NCBI GenBank assembly: GCA_018292915.2
Contig: JACVVK020000376.1
Location: 216,001 to 280,000 of the forward strand
Source: Batillaria attramentaria
Lineage: Eukaryota; Mollusca; Gastropoda; Batillariidae
Length of the DNA: 64,000 bases
Reading direction: 5' to 3'
Position numbers and translations under genes: made by a program. Positions 1 through 11,947 of the stretch are shown piece after piece. Numbering within the stretch: position 1 is the stretch's first letter; every line of letters starts with the position of its first letter. The notes under the pieces are model-generated. The model saw nothing but the letters and a program-made list of their open reading frames with translations, did no database searches and was not told the origin of the DNA.

Positions 1-677
1 AAAAAAGAAAGGTTTGATTGCTTTCATTTGTGGCAATGCCACGCTTGGATGAAGTTGCGCTGATTCGCAAAATGTTCGGTAGGCATTTTTGTTTTGGGCA
101 CCGCACGCAAGAAAATAGTCAAAAAGGCAAAAGGCAAATTTTTTCGCAGAATAAGTATTGTATTGTATTGTATTGTATTGTATTGTATTGTATTGTATTG
201 TAGATACTCCAAGCTCGGGAGCAGTCCATCACTCAGTGGATCAAATGGTTCCAGCCCAGAAACTGCGATAAATTCCTAAAAGCTTCGACTTGTGGTTTGG
301 TTTCCTTGCTCACTGTTTTCGCGCACGTACAGCTGGGCCTACAATGTGTCTGCAATGGGCATCAAAACCCGCTATCTGTAATCATTCGACGCGTTAATGC
401 ACTCAGGATATCCCCTGACTCAGTGATTGTTTTGCTCATTGATCTTCCCTGATGGCGAGAACACCTCGTGACTGGGCGGTTTAGCTGGTAAGCGCAAGCG
501 CAGTTCTCTTCCATCAAACTGGTGTTAAGCCCACGGTTGTCCAAGCTATCTAGTTGTTTGGCTCTCGGATGAAATGGCCAGAACAAAAAAAACATCATTA
601 GCCGACATCACCAGTTCAGCTTTCTTCTTCTTCTTCTTCTCTCTCTCTCGTTAAACCCCCCAAACACCCACGCACCC

Positions 678-717
<40 letters not shown>

Positions 718-1060
718 AGTCTCTCTCTCCAGCGTTCATCACCAAATAGTTATCGCCAGTCGGCTTTAAATGGGCTAATCCTTCCCTTTATACGTTCATT
801 GATCGTTTTCAGCTGTTTTCGTGGTATCTATCATCCTATCATCACACCACTGAGGCAGTCAGTGAAGGCGTCTGTAATGCTAGCACTGAGCCAACAAAAG
901 CGTACTCGATGTCGTGGCCACCACACTCAGAGCTCCAGTAGTGTAACAACAGTCGTCGAAATTCAATGTTCAACTGCTCTCGCAAAGTGAGAACAGCACT
1001 GTGCCGCATTAAGAGCTGTACTAATCATTAAGTATCACGGCCTGACCCCCTCCCAGCGCC
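1..1060. other. Gene-free stretch
   Basis: Nothing coding is recognised. It holds a (TATTG)9 array at 156-202 and a (CT)n array at 681-714. Confidence 0.6.
156..202. repeat. (TATTG)n pentanucleotide array
   Basis: About nine perfect copies. The same pentamer recurs as its complement at 4656-4711. Confidence 0.95.
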
Positions 1061-1347
1061 CAGGGCCCGCATGTAAAGGTCGGGGACAGGGAGTTTAGCC
1101 CCGGGTTAGAGTCTAACCTAATACTAAACTAGCTCTAGGGTTAAATTTTCTGTTGTTTTTTGTTTTAAATCAGGAAACAGGTCCATTCCAGCAAGGTGCC
1201 TATGCCGTTATAGACGGATTTTTGTCTTTCTTTCTTCGCTTCCTTTTTTTTTTTTTGCTTAATTTTGTTTTGGGGTTTCTTTTGTCCTAGTCTGGTTTAG
1301 GCCCGTAGCCGTGGGTTAAATTAACCGAGTTTTACATACGGGCCCTG
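1061..1347 (+). mobile_element. Inverted-repeat element family E, copy 1
   Basis: About 290 bp with complementary ends (CAGGGCCCGCATGTAAA and TTTACATACGGGCCCTG). Internal landmarks shared by all copies are TTAGAGTCTAACCT, CTAGCTCTAGGGTTAAATTT, CATTCCAGCAAGGTGCCTA, a pyrimidine tract TTTTTGTCTTTCTTTCTTCG, and GGGTTAAATTAACC. Two more copies are at 25500 and 55732. Noncoding. No target duplication could be assigned. Confidence 0.7.
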
Positions 1348-1595
1348 ACCTATACATACAGCCGTCTTATGTTATGATTTGACTGATCTGATTTCACGCA
1401 TCGCTTGCTTCACGCTAGATGCGCATATAGATCCTTACTCTATTGCAGCTGGGTCTGCCACTGCCTTATCAATGTGCACGCCTTGGTCTGCCGCCATGTG
1501 ACTGCAGTAAACTGACTGCATGTCAACAAACCTCTCTAGCAAGCTTCACTGGAGAAACACACACTTGATCATTTCGTGTACCGGGGGATTAGACA

Positions 1596-1830
1596 GGGGA
1601 TTTGGTCTTGTGGTGAAGGCATCCGACTTCGGGTCCTGAGCTGCCTGGTTCGAGTCCCCAGTGGGCAGGAATGTGGTTGGATTTTTCCTTACCATATCGA
1701 GTCGAATCCATGTGCAGACTCGTTTACGGTGCCTGTCTCGCCTTCGTGTACACACGCACGCCTATACATCAAGTGTGCACGCTAAAAATCCCACGTTCAT
1801 CTTTCGAAGAAGAATAGGCTGTGGCCGGTG
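1596..1830 (+). mobile_element. tRNA-derived SINE, family D
   Basis: Head TTGGTCTTGTGGTGAAGGCA and B box GGTTCGAGTCCCC stand about 35 bp apart, followed by a non-tRNA body (ATTTTTCCTTACCATATCGA, GTGTGCACGCTAAAAATCCC). Only one copy was seen in the window. A true tRNA is ruled out by the missing acceptor stem. Confidence 0.6.
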
Positions 1831-2504
1831 TCGTGGTAAACAGAAATACTGTCGCACGCACTAGAGTGAATAGCAGGGTGGAGGTTTGCACATAATGTAG
1901 CGGCGCCGTGAGCATTTCAGCAGAGATGGATAGGTGCGCCGAGGAGAAGTCTACCATACCATACATTTCGTGTACCAAATGAAAAATGGATGAAGAATTC
2001 ACTTTTGGTGGGAAAAAGTTTATGTGGAATCTCTGATTGAAGTCTCCCGTCACGGTTGTGTTAAACGGTTTTTGTTTGTTTTTTCGTGTAGTGGGCACTG
2101 GAAGCCAGAAAGAAAGTTCTTACTCAATTCTGAGGTAGAGTAGAGTTGCGAAGGCACAGGTAGGCTACCCAATAGTTCCGAATAGAAACTCCACACGCAA
2201 GACGTCAACCACACATGAAGCAAATCCTGTCGCAACGAGACCCGTGGACGCGGAATACCTTGTTTCTCACTGACTCCATTTTGGGATGGTGCCACTTCCA
2301 AGAAGTTTTAAAGGCTGATGCCAGTTGCAGAAGTCCGCGACAGGAGACAGCTTCACACTCTCTCGACCACAGGGCCAGCAGCAAAGTAAGCCACGCCCAC
2401 CGCTCTCACAGTTCCTCATCGATCCCGCATCACTCGCTTTTGCGCAATGTCACGCTCTTACCACAGCTGAAATGGTCGCTGTCGTACAGTTTTGGCTAAC
2501 TCTG

Positions 2505-2950
2505 GTAACAGTGTACGTTGCCGGCGAAATGGTACGCGACGTACTCGCAACAGTGTACGTTGCCGGCGAAATGGTACGCGGCGTACTCTCGCAACAGTGT
2601 ACGGTGCCGGCGAAATGGTACGCGGCGTACTCTCGCAACAGTGTAGGGTGCCGGCGAAATGGTACGCGGCGTACTCTCGCAACAGTGTACGGTGCCGGCG
2701 AAATGGTACGCGGCGTAGTCTCGCAACAGTGTACGTTGCCGGCGAAATGGTACGCGACGTACTCTCGCAACAGTGTACGGTGCCGGCGAAATGGTACGCG
2801 ACGTACTCTCGCAACAGTGTACGGTGCCGGCGAAATGGTACGCGGCTTACTCTCGCAACAGTGTAGGGTGCCGGCGAAATGGTACGCGACGTACTCTCGC
2901 AACAGTGTACGGTGCCGGCGAAATGGTACGCGACGTACTCTCGCAACAGG
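2505..2950. repeat. 44-bp minisatellite, about 10 copies
   Basis: Unit approximately GTGTACGGTGCCGGCGAAAT plus GGTACGCGACGTACTCTCGCAACA. Copies differ at a few fixed sites (GGTG/GTTG/GGGTG, GCGACGTAC/GCGGCGTAC/GCGGCTTAC). The unit is not a multiple of three, yet several frames stay open because it lacks stops; this makes long spurious ORFs on both strands. Degenerate relatives continue to about 2995 and recur at 3488-3530. Confidence 0.9.
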
Positions 2951-3197
2951 TTGCGTCGCCGGCTTAATGGTACAACGGGGTGCGTCGCCGGTGTAACACG
3001 ACGTATGAGATTACGACACGTATGACACGATTACTCCCACGACAGATTTACTCCGGAGCAAAAATCTCTCAAACAAAGTGTTACCGCCGTTAAGAAAAAT
3101 GTACTTCCCACATGCACGACAGATCTACAGAATCGCTCCCTGTTTAAAGAGACGAAACTCGTAAGCAAGCAAGCGCAAGCAAGCAAACAAGCAAGCA

Positions 3198-3200
<3 letters not shown>

Positions 3201-3256
<56 letters not shown>

Positions 3257-3258
3257 AC

Positions 3259-3327
<69 letters not shown>
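3201..3327. repeat. (GT)n array with one interruption
   Basis: Two long GT blocks are separated by GCACGG. A (CAAG)n run stands before the array. Confidence 0.95.
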
Positions 3328-3331
<4 letters not shown>

Positions 3332-3847
3332 GGAAGTACTTCTGTCGCACGAAGTTTTTACACCGGAGTAGCAATTTCGTAGGATATTTTTACCCTGTTA
3401 CCAGTGTGCTCCGGGGAAAATATCGGAGGATGCTTTTACTCTGGAGTTAAAACCTTCGTGGAGTACACTTCTAGTGTTACACAGGCGACATGGCACACGA
3501 CGTACTCTGGCTACAGGGTATAGTGCCGGTCTAAAGTTTAACAACCGTCAGTTGGTGGGTGGGTGGGTGTTTGGGGGTTTCACGTCCTTTCCACTAACAC
3601 ACGGCTGTCACTTGATAAATTAGCCTAACCTACATGGATTTGACAAGCACTTGAACCCTTTTACCATTTATTCTCATCACACTCATAAACTGGCACGCCA
3701 GATCCTCTCCAGTGATGCTGTTGTCTTTCTGCACGCAGACCCCGTTGGATCGGCTTTCCTCTCCCAGACAACTTCATTTAAAGCTCGTATTTCGTTCCTG
3801 GAGTGCACTGATCACGAAAGGACCTCACTGACTATGAAATCTGTTAC

Positions 3848-4310
3848 TGGCAGATGTTAAAGAAGCATCAACGCTCGTGTTACTGGCACATGTTAAAGAA
3901 TCATCAATACTCGAATTACTGGCACATGTTAAAGAAGCATCAACACTCGTGTTACTGGCACATGTTAAAGAATCATCAATACTCGAGTTACTGGCACATG
4001 TTAAAGAAGCATCAACACTCGAGTTACTGGCACATGTTAACGAAGCATCAACACTCGAGTTACTGGCACATGTTAACGAAGCATCAACACTCGAGTTACT
4101 GGCACATGTTAAAGAAGCATCAACACTCGAGTTACTGGCACATGTTAACGAAGCATCAACACTCGAGTTACTGGCACATGTTAAAGAAGCATCAACACTC
4201 GAGTTACTGGCACATGTTAAAGAAGCATCAACAATCGAGTTACTGGCACATGTTAAAGAAGCGTCAACACTCGTGTTACTGACACATGTTATAGAAGCAT
4301 CAACACTTCA
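3848..4310. repeat. 36-bp minisatellite, about 13 copies
   Basis: Unit is CACATGTTAAAGAAGCATCA plus ACACTCGAGTTACTGG. At 36 bp it keeps frame, so two overlapping plus frames encode 12-residue repeats (one reads LLAHVKEASTLE). Variants are AAAG/AACG, GCAT/TCAT, AACAC/ATAC and GAG/GTG. No gene context supports translation. Confidence 0.9.
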
Positions 4311-4655
4311 ACTAATTCATAAGTAGCTCTTCGAAGCTGTAATCATGAAATTGTTTTAAGGAGTTACTTTAAGGACGGCCTTTCTCGCATCTTTTCGGCT
4401 TTGAAAGTGAAGACAGGATAGACAACTCTTGTAGCGTTTTTCATTATTATATGTATTATTATTATTATTATTATTTCCATGCTGCCAACTTGTTGACTTA
4501 TCTATTCAGATTTATGTCACAATTCTGAAAGTTGCCTCCCCTGCCTGAAATCCCACATTTGTATAGAAAGTGGCCCTTTAAATGCACCTGATAATACACC
4601 AAGACACTCACGCTGACGAAAGTAGGACAGTCTTCCGTAGGCGAAGACATCCCCC

Positions 4656-4711
4656 ATACAATACAATACAATACAATACAATACAATACAATACAATACA
4701 ATACAATACAA
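4656..4711. repeat. (ATACA)n pentanucleotide array
   Basis: About eleven copies. It is the complement of the array at 156-202, so both are the same motif in opposite orientation. Confidence 0.95.
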
Positions 4712-4826
4712 CTGCTTCTAGTTCTATATGTCATTTTTTTTCTGGTTGGTACTAACAATTTGAGAAAGTCGATCTCAAGCAGAATTTGCCTTTTTTTATC
4801 CGGAGGACACAGTTAAAAAGGGTTGA

Positions 4827-5165
4827 CGATTCTTATTCTCCCTGTTGACTTTCAGCGTTCTTTCCTGGAAGGAGGTCGCAAGCAGTCAGTGGATTTATGT
4901 CTCTTTGCCAACAAAAGAGCTGGTTTAATCGCTTGCCTCCGCCGTTCTGGTTACTGGCAAAGCGAATGCACTCGTTTACGGTTGAATTTGTTGTTTCTTA
5001 CTCCCTCTAAATCTCTTTGTTGATTTTAAACGTTCTTGTCTTAGAAGAGGTCGCAAAGAGATCAATGGGGCTATTCCTCATTGCCAGCAGAAGAACTGGG
5101 TGAATCGTCTACATCAAGACTTGTTGACTGGAAAAGCGAAAGCACTCGTAAAATTGCACTTTTTG
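4827..5165. repeat. Diverged tandem duplication, unit about 175 bp
   Basis: The segment from CTGTTGACTTTCAGCGTTC to about 5000 is repeated, with many substitutions, from TTGTTGATTTTAAACGTTC to about 5165. Shared blocks include GGAGGTCGCAAG/GAGGTCGCAAAG and GGCAAAGCGAATGCACTCGT/GGAAAAGCGAAAGCACTCGT. Confidence 0.65.
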
Positions 5166-5345
5166 TTAAAGCTCATGACTGTGTCAGTAAGGTTGTGCGA
5201 TATTAAGCTAATCTGTCGATAGATTTTGACAGGAACAGATTTTCAGGCAGCATAGACATCTGGCAACATTGTGTGATGTGTCAATGAATATAAACCTGTG
5301 TCATCAGTGAAAAAACAAATTTAAGTCTGAAAATGCAACCCCGAA

Positions 5346-5826
5346 CCGGCCCCCGTAGTGTAGTGGTTAGCACCTCGGACCATGGACCGGGAGACCCGGG
5401 TTCGAGTCCCAGCCGAGGCAAGCGGGATTTTTCCTACCTAGGTCGGCTCCTACCCACAGCGGGTGTGTATGGACCCAGTGGGGAGGCTGTTGCCACACAG
5501 CCGAGTTTCACCCACTTCACGGGTGCGACTTTGGGGGTGCTTCCCTTGCTATGGCACGTCGTATGATGTGGATGATTACACGGCCGGCACCGCAGGTGCC
5601 GTAGTTCCCGGGCCTGGTTTATGCCGGGATATTTATGACAGGAAACGAGGAATGCGGCCGTGTCCCGCACTCCCGAACCACACGGACCTCCATAGCATCA
5701 TCTTACCATCATCCTCATCTCCATCATCATGCATAATAAAAATTGTCCCAGCTTCCGAGCCCTCCGTGGATTCTACCCATGACCTGGGAGGAACACCACT
5801 GGAGCTGGCAAAGAGTTGGGGCAGGA
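5346..5826 (+). mobile_element. tRNA-derived SINE, family C, near full length (~480 bp)
   Basis: The head CCCCGTAGTGTAGTGGTTAG and B box GGTTCGAGTCC are well kept. A long body follows, including CGGCACCGCAGGTGCCGTAG and GTGGATTCTACCCATGACCT, ending GAGTTGGGGCAG and an A-rich tail. A reverse, head-less copy is at 51450-51715 and a tail fragment lies near 53936. Confidence 0.8.
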
Positions 5827-5829
5827 AAA

Positions 5830-6091
5830 AAAACAACAAAAAAAACCCAAAACTGCAAAAATTTTGAAGAAAGTATTTCAGCTACTTCATGAAGACTTCA
5901 GTATTTCAGCTACTTCATGACTCCATATACTGTCAGTCTGTATTTTTCTTGTTGTAGTTGCTGGGTTTTTTTTTGTTTGTTTGTTTTTTTGTAAATAGTG
6001 AACCTGGAGATTACTCTCCTAATTTGAACTCTAATTGTCAGCACGCGTCCATTCCATATCTCCTTAAATCGACATCTTGAGACACAAGCTG

Positions 6092-6161
<70 letters not shown>

Positions 6162-6855
6162 GAGCAGAATGAATTTTCCTTTTAATTAGGCCTGAAGCCC
6201 AGCTTAGCAACCTACATTTTACAACCTTCAAAACACAGTAAAAGTGTGAGTAATATTGTGAACAAATTGCACACAAATCGTTTGAAAAAAAAAAAAAAAA
6301 AAACTTACCAAAAACACTTTTTTACCTGTTAGTCTGAAACCCTAAAGGAGTGTTCAAGTCTTTTAATGGAACACATTTATTGAATAAACTTGTACATGAA
6401 CATCTTTTAAATAAAAAGTTGTGAGAAAGCTACCTGGGTATTTATTTGTTTAAAACTTTCAAACAGTTCCACACATCAAACACACCAAATTTCAATCTGC
6501 ACAAATGTTCGAATTATTCAAACTGTTATTATGTACATGTGCATGTACAAAGGTGTACTGTCAATATGTTTGTTGTTTCACTCTTGCACAATAGTGTGTA
6601 CAAACCATATATACATGCATAGATAACAACCAGGAAACACTATACATAAAACAGAAATGAATTAAAAAATAATTAATGGTTAAATATCAAAAACAATGTC
6701 CCCAAATCACATCAGGTTCTTAACCAGCTCCGTCTTGCAGAAATTTCTGAAGTATGTACACATAATGCTCTTGCAATTTCAATTACAGACCTTGTCAAGT
6801 TTCTAAACAACTGTCTAATCACATGTGCAATGTCAGTCTCACTAAATCACACCGG

Positions 6856-6914
<59 letters not shown>

Positions 6915-7166
6915 CTCTCTCTCTGTACATCCACAAACACCAAACACAATGCTAAAAGTTACCATGAGCTTGTGTTATACTGTAGTTAGGTTTTTTCTAC
7001 TAATATATCTAATCAAAAGTGCACTGACCCAACACAGTTGATGTGGGACAATAATGTCAAATTACTCCATCTGCCCACCTTAGTTCAATGGCCCTATGGA
7101 TCCCGTTTGCTGTAAACCCATGTCAGTTCAAAATTTGGTCATGTATGTAAACTGTCACATAGGCTC
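5830..7166. other. Gene-free stretch, possibly the 3' end of the VPS37B transcript
   Basis: AT-rich with (CA)n at 6095-6160 and 6859-6912 and an A run at 6282-6303. Antisense AATAAA is present near 6376-6382. If used by VPS37B it would mean a 2.8-kb 3' UTR that includes the MITE at 7589. That is only an inference. Confidence 0.35.
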
Positions 7167-7387
7167 AAGTTGGTATAGTTCACCTGTTAAGGGGGTGAAA
7201 ATGTATCCCTTCCCCTGCAAATGACAGATACATTTGCACCCACTAGCAGGCAAACTGTACCAACTGAGCAACACTAAGTTGGTATAGTTCACCTGTTAAG
7301 GGGGTGAAAATGTATCCCTTCCCCTGCAAATGACAGATACATTTGCACCCACTAGCAGGCAAACTGTACCAACTGAGCAACACTAAG
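7167..7387. repeat. Tandem duplication, 109-bp unit, two near-identical copies
   Basis: Copies start at 7167 and 7276. Each unit begins AAGTTGGTATAGTT and contains the near-complement AACTGTACCAACT, so each copy can fold on itself. The block lies in the presumed VPS37B 3' region. Confidence 0.85.
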
Positions 7388-7588
7388 TGGCAGCCTGGCG
7401 GCAAGTTGGTACAGTCTCTGTCATATCCATGGAAATAAGTGGCATAATGCTCAAACTTCATGAAATGGATGATACTAGCATCACAACGTAACTAAACTCA
7501 TCTCCTTTGGGAGCCCCATCACAACGGAGTGAAATGGCAAACAATGAAAATTTTGGAGTCAAGCAAAATATGGTAGTCTTACAAAGTA

Positions 7589-8306
7589 GAGAGACTTAGC
7601 GCGCCTTCCTCACTGAGGAGAGTATGCAAATTCAGCCTCTGACGTCATCACATCCTGCGTACTTTGGGGTCACCCGCCAGAGGCTTCCTCTCCGAAACCA
7701 TTTTCCCTCTGCGAACTTCGTGAGAATCGCCCATTCTACGAAGCCATTTTCGTACGTCTTTTTATGTACTCAAACTTGTAGAATGTGTTGTTTGCGCATT
7801 ACTTATAGGTCTACTGATGTTTCATTTTATGAAATTCGCAGTCAGCAGTGGGTGGAGAAGATCCTAAATATTTTATTTTTCGATTTTACTGGGACACCCC
7901 ACGAGCGCTGTCCTGCCTGCCAAATCCAATATGGCGGCCACAAAGGTGCGCCTCGCTTGAGATTTTTACAAACATTTTACCAATCGGTTAAATCCTAGAG
8001 AGGTCCAAGACTACAAGAATAGGGGATCAATTTCATTAAAAAATGCAATGTGAGGACAATTTGTGTTCAGCGAAGCCAGATTAATGTAATCAGTGAACGG
8101 CTTGTGTTGACAAGTAACCACGCTGGCTTTCGTCTGATGAGAGACTCGCATCCTGACTGGAGTTGTCTCCCTTGTCTCCTTACTCTGCGAAATTCGGTGG
8201 CACGCTAAACGGGTGGCCACTACGAAACCCCGGGTAGTGCGCTGTGATGACGTCAGAGGCTGAATTTGCATACTCTCCTCAGTGAGGAAGGCGCGCTAAG
8301 TCTCAC
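7589..8306. mobile_element. TA-flanked MITE with 64-bp terminal inverted repeats (Tc1/mariner-like)
   Basis: The left arm 7589-7652 and right arm 8243-8306 are inverted copies with a single mismatch near the tip. TA dinucleotides at 7587-7588 and 8307-8308 fit the target duplication of Tc1/mariner transposition. Each arm contains ATGCAAAT (octamer motif) and the palindrome TGACGTCA (7640-7647 and 8248-8255). The centre has an open frame of 124 codons with no recognisable domain, which I take as chance. No transposase is present. Confidence 0.75.
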
Positions 8307-9207
8307 TAGGAACAGAGTTCATTATAGTTTACCATGTACTTTTGTCCTTGTACATGTTTCTGCTGCTTTTGTATTCTGCTTTTGTTTTTATCGTTAGAGG
8401 GAGGTGTGTGGCAAGGGAGACTGGTGGTGGTGGTGGTGGTGGTGGGTTGGGGGTGTGGGGGGAGACGGGTCAAAGGAGATATTATTTCTGACACCAGAAA
8501 AACGCTACACCGTGGAGATATCATTCCCCCCCCCCCCCCCCCAAAAAAAAAAGCTACACTGTTTAGAAATCCAAAATTAATGTTCGTGTATGCCTATTCC
8601 CCTTGAATAACAGAGCAAAGGGGAGCAAATGCACATCATCGGTGTGCCTGCAAAATCAACTCATGTGTGCCATCACTGTATACTGGGGGTGGGCATTTCC
8701 CCTCGTTTCTGATTGTTGCTTGCACTCAAAACATTCAGCAAGTCTTGCTCAGAGCATAGCAGTAAATTCTGATGATTCAAGACGTTAAGCCATTTCCTCT
8801 GTGCACAGGCACTGAGCACTCAAATGTCCATTTATGCTTTTAGTATATTGGAAAGCGTCTAGCTCATTTCCACCTTTGTCTGTTGAGGGGTCTATTATAC
8901 AATTCTCTGCATTTACCTGTGATCCTGTATGCCTAAAGTTCACAGCCCTGAACATGAAACAGTCCTATATATATACTTGCTAACCTGTTTAAGCTATACA
9001 GCCCATGGCATGAAAAAGGATTACAATGGCATGCCGAAGTACCACCCCGAGGCATGTTTGTCCAGTTAGAGGTACATTAATGGGACGGTGGCGTGCAGCC
9101 TTCTATGTCAACATGCTACACTGACTACAAGTCCAAGGGTACTTCCTTCAGTGGTAGGAAGTGGTGATCTGAAGAAAACACTGTCAATAGCATAAGTCAT
9201 TCAAGTT
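8307..9207 (-). other. Probable VPS37B 3' UTR
   Basis: Follows the VPS37B stop directly. It contains a (GGT)n/(CCA)n block near 8425 and a C run at 8526-8542. No poly(A) signal was seen close to the stop. Confidence 0.4.
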
Positions 9208-11947
9208 CTATCGTCTGTACAAGCTAGGATCCGGCATGCCGAATGAGCCTCCGTACGAACTTCCCATTCCACCCACGGGGTAGGGAACAGACGGCGGCCC
9301 CGGTGGATAGGGAGCAGGTGTTGCAGTAAATGACGATCCTGTCGGAGCGGAGGAAGGCCAGGCCGGAGGAGACATGGGACCATGGGAACCTCGGAGCAGC
9401 TCCCCCATTTTCTCCGCTTTTATCCGCCTCTTGTGGGCCAGCATGCGCTTTGGGAGATACTGTGCCAGGAACTCTTCTACACTCATGTTCTTCTCACAGA
9501 AGCTATCTGCCAGCAACTGGAATCGGAATAAAGAAAATGTTAATCATTAGTACACTCAGGCCTTAAAATGATCCAAAGGTGGAGAAATGTTTTAGTGTAG
9601 CATAGTGACAAAGTGGCAAACCCACGAGCGTGCATCAGCTGAAGCAGACTTGCTATGGTAGGAGGGTCCAAGGGCATGCTTGAACAATTGTTTAAAATTT
9701 AGGCTAAAATCTGTGCAATTTGTGCATTCTGGGCATGATTTTCGGTTCTTCAGAAAAGGAAAAAAACTTTTTTTTTTTCTTTTTTTTTGGGGGGGGAGGG
9801 GGAGGGGGGGGGTTAGGGGAGGGAATTTTCCAAAGGAGGAAATCCTCTGAACGGAGGAAGATTTTAAGCCCTGTATACTGTACATTTATGTACAGTAATG
9901 CGTAATCTCTGAAGAACTCCCCACACTAGAATTTTCACTCACACAGCTTGCAGACAGCCGTGTATTGCATTCAGTGTTCCACTAATCATTTAAGTAGACT
10001 GTTTCCAGTGTACGGGCGCACTCACGAGCACCGCTGTTCCAAAAACATGAGTTGGCTTCAGTGAAGCGTAGTAGTCTAAAGGAGTCTTGCAACAATTTTG
10101 CTTTGTGAATTTGCCGTATGCTCAAGATAATCTTAACCCATACCTTGGATAAAATTAAAATTCACAGCTGTTTTCTGAACACTGTTTCTGCTGTTGACCG
10201 AACGTGCTAACCTGAATCCCATACAACGTAGGGGAAATAACCCCATTCAAGACTACTCTCCCTTTGTCCTCGGGGTTCACTGAGTCAGTCAGCTACAAAT
10301 AGGCAGGCAACCTTAGCTGTGTCATTGTGTACCCTTCCACTGGCTCAGTGCCAGCCTTTGAGATGCTGTCACTGTGCAGGTGTCTAAGTGGTGTGGTGTG
10401 GTGTGACCCTAGACACCAACAAAACAGCTCAGATTGATCTGTGAGCATAAAAATCTCGAAGACTGGGCCTCTAACTTATCAATTCTTCAATTAACTCATG
10501 TGGTATCACATCTGAATGGAGACAATAACTCTTTTCTCACTTCTGATTCCTCCTCTGCTGTGGCTGCCTCTGTCTGCAGCAAAGCATGTATGGTGTCCAG
10601 TTTCTGATCACCCACAAATGTGTCTGGAACAAATAAAAACAGAAATGAATTAAGAAACAAATAAATAAATAAATAATAAATAAATAACAAATGAATAAAT
10701 ACATAAAAACATTATACACAGTATACCAGCAGTTATTAAACATGTTCTGAAATGATGTGACCAATAAAGCATACAGTAATTATTAATTTTCAGACTGTTC
10801 ACAGCCCAGACATTCAGTGTATACTTTGAACAGACACATTCAAAACTCCTAAACTTAGATTAAGTCTATGCCTACTGTGTACTTCTGCAAAACATGCATG
10901 ACAACATGTCCGTTTTATATAAATATTAACTGATTTCGATGAAAGAACACCACACACACACACACACAATGTAAGTTACCTAATCTAGCCTTGTTCATCC
11001 CAAGTTCACCCTTGAGTGTGTTGGCCCGTTCATAGTCCGTAGCAACCTGTGTCTTGAGTGTGTCAAGGCGAGGCTGAAGGGAAAGATTGTACTCCGCAAG
11101 GCTTTTGTTCTGAGCTACCAGGTTGTCATGTTCGGACTGCAACGAGCGCACCTGAAAGAAAACATCCACAAAAATTAAGCAAAGTGTACAGTGAGTTATG
11201 TATGTACCCTTCTTAAATCAATCCAGCTGCCCCATGTAAAAGGTTGAATACATACATCACAAAAATCCATCCAATTTATACGTAATTATACACAGCTAGC
11301 CTGGTTGACTGTGAGTGTGACGGTATGTGACAAGTCACAGTACAAAAGATTAATCAACTTAAAAAAAATCTGAAGTATGAAAACATATCTACTGCTGAAA
11401 TGGTCAGTATATATATTAGTAAAGCTGAGAGCACTCCCTAGATCTAGAAGGTGTGTGCTTTGTATGCCACTGGGCAAGTCTGCCTTGCCCTATATTGGCC
11501 ACGCGCATTTGGGTACTGCATAATGTCACTTGTGGCACCCTGTACCACCTCAGCATAGCTAAACCATACCACAGCACTGCTGCAGTCAGTGCAAGTGTAC
11601 CAATAGTGTGCAAGTTCAAATACAACAGTGCAAGGGTACAGACAATACTGTCTTTAAAAACTAAAAAATAAAAAATAAAATTTCAATCAGGTTATCACCA
11701 TATATCACAACACCACCAACCTGTGAAAGATCTTGAACAAGATCATTGAGCTTTGAGTCATCATTGAGCAGATGCTGAAGGTCTTCCTTACTCAGGTGCT
11801 GTAAAAGTGCCACAGCCTCCGACTCGTTCATGCGGCTCATTATGCTGCTGGAACCCCCACCTGAGCCGGTTCCTGAGCCGGACCCCCCTTGTCCCCCGCC
11901 ATAGTAGCTGTTGTAGTGGCTGTTGTAATTGTTATACATGGCACATC
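9208..11947 (-). CDS. VPS37B: VPS37B/C-like ESCRT-I subunit, 4 coding exons, 260 aa
   Basis: ESCRT-I subunit that joins TSG101 and VPS28 on endosomes to sort ubiquitinated cargo into multivesicular bodies. Coding exons in transcript order are 11939-11721, 11151-10980, 10623-10541 and 9516-9208. All introns are GT-AG and all phases agree. Residues 1-35 are Gly/Ser/Tyr/Asn-rich (MYNNYNSHYNSYYGGG). A Mod(r) domain follows at about 36-190: LLQHLSKEDLQHLLNDDSKL, a coiled-coil arm, then HALLQTEAATAEEESE and FLAQYLPKRMLAHKRRIKAE, which are the hallmark segments of the VPS37B/C group. The C-tail is Pro-rich (PYPPGPPSVPYP), as in VPS37B/C. The start ATG at 11939 lies 8 nt after a strong acceptor (TTTCTTTTGCAG ending at 11948), so a 5'-UTR exon must lie further up, not identified. 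Human VPS37B is slightly longer (285 aa). B and C cannot be told apart here. Confidence 0.92.

Noticed and set aside
2325..2996. Long overlapping ORFs (up to 223 codons) on both strands
   Set aside because: They exist only because the 44-bp minisatellite lacks stop codons. All frames are open and no domain or start context supports translation.
3854..4326. ORFs of 142 and 149 codons encoding 12-residue repeats
   Set aside because: Product of the 36-bp minisatellite. Two frames are equally open and unit variants change amino acids in both, so there is no sign of selection on either.
5346..5425. tRNA gene with a good B box
   Set aside because: The acceptor stem does not pair and the sequence continues into a repeated non-tRNA body, so it is a SINE head. 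The same reasoning applies at 1600, 27240, 27480, 61130 and 61620.
7624..7998. 124-codon ORF inside the TA-flanked MITE
   Set aside because: It starts in the terminal inverted repeat and shows no transposase motif. The other strand is also open for 86 codons from the opposite arm.
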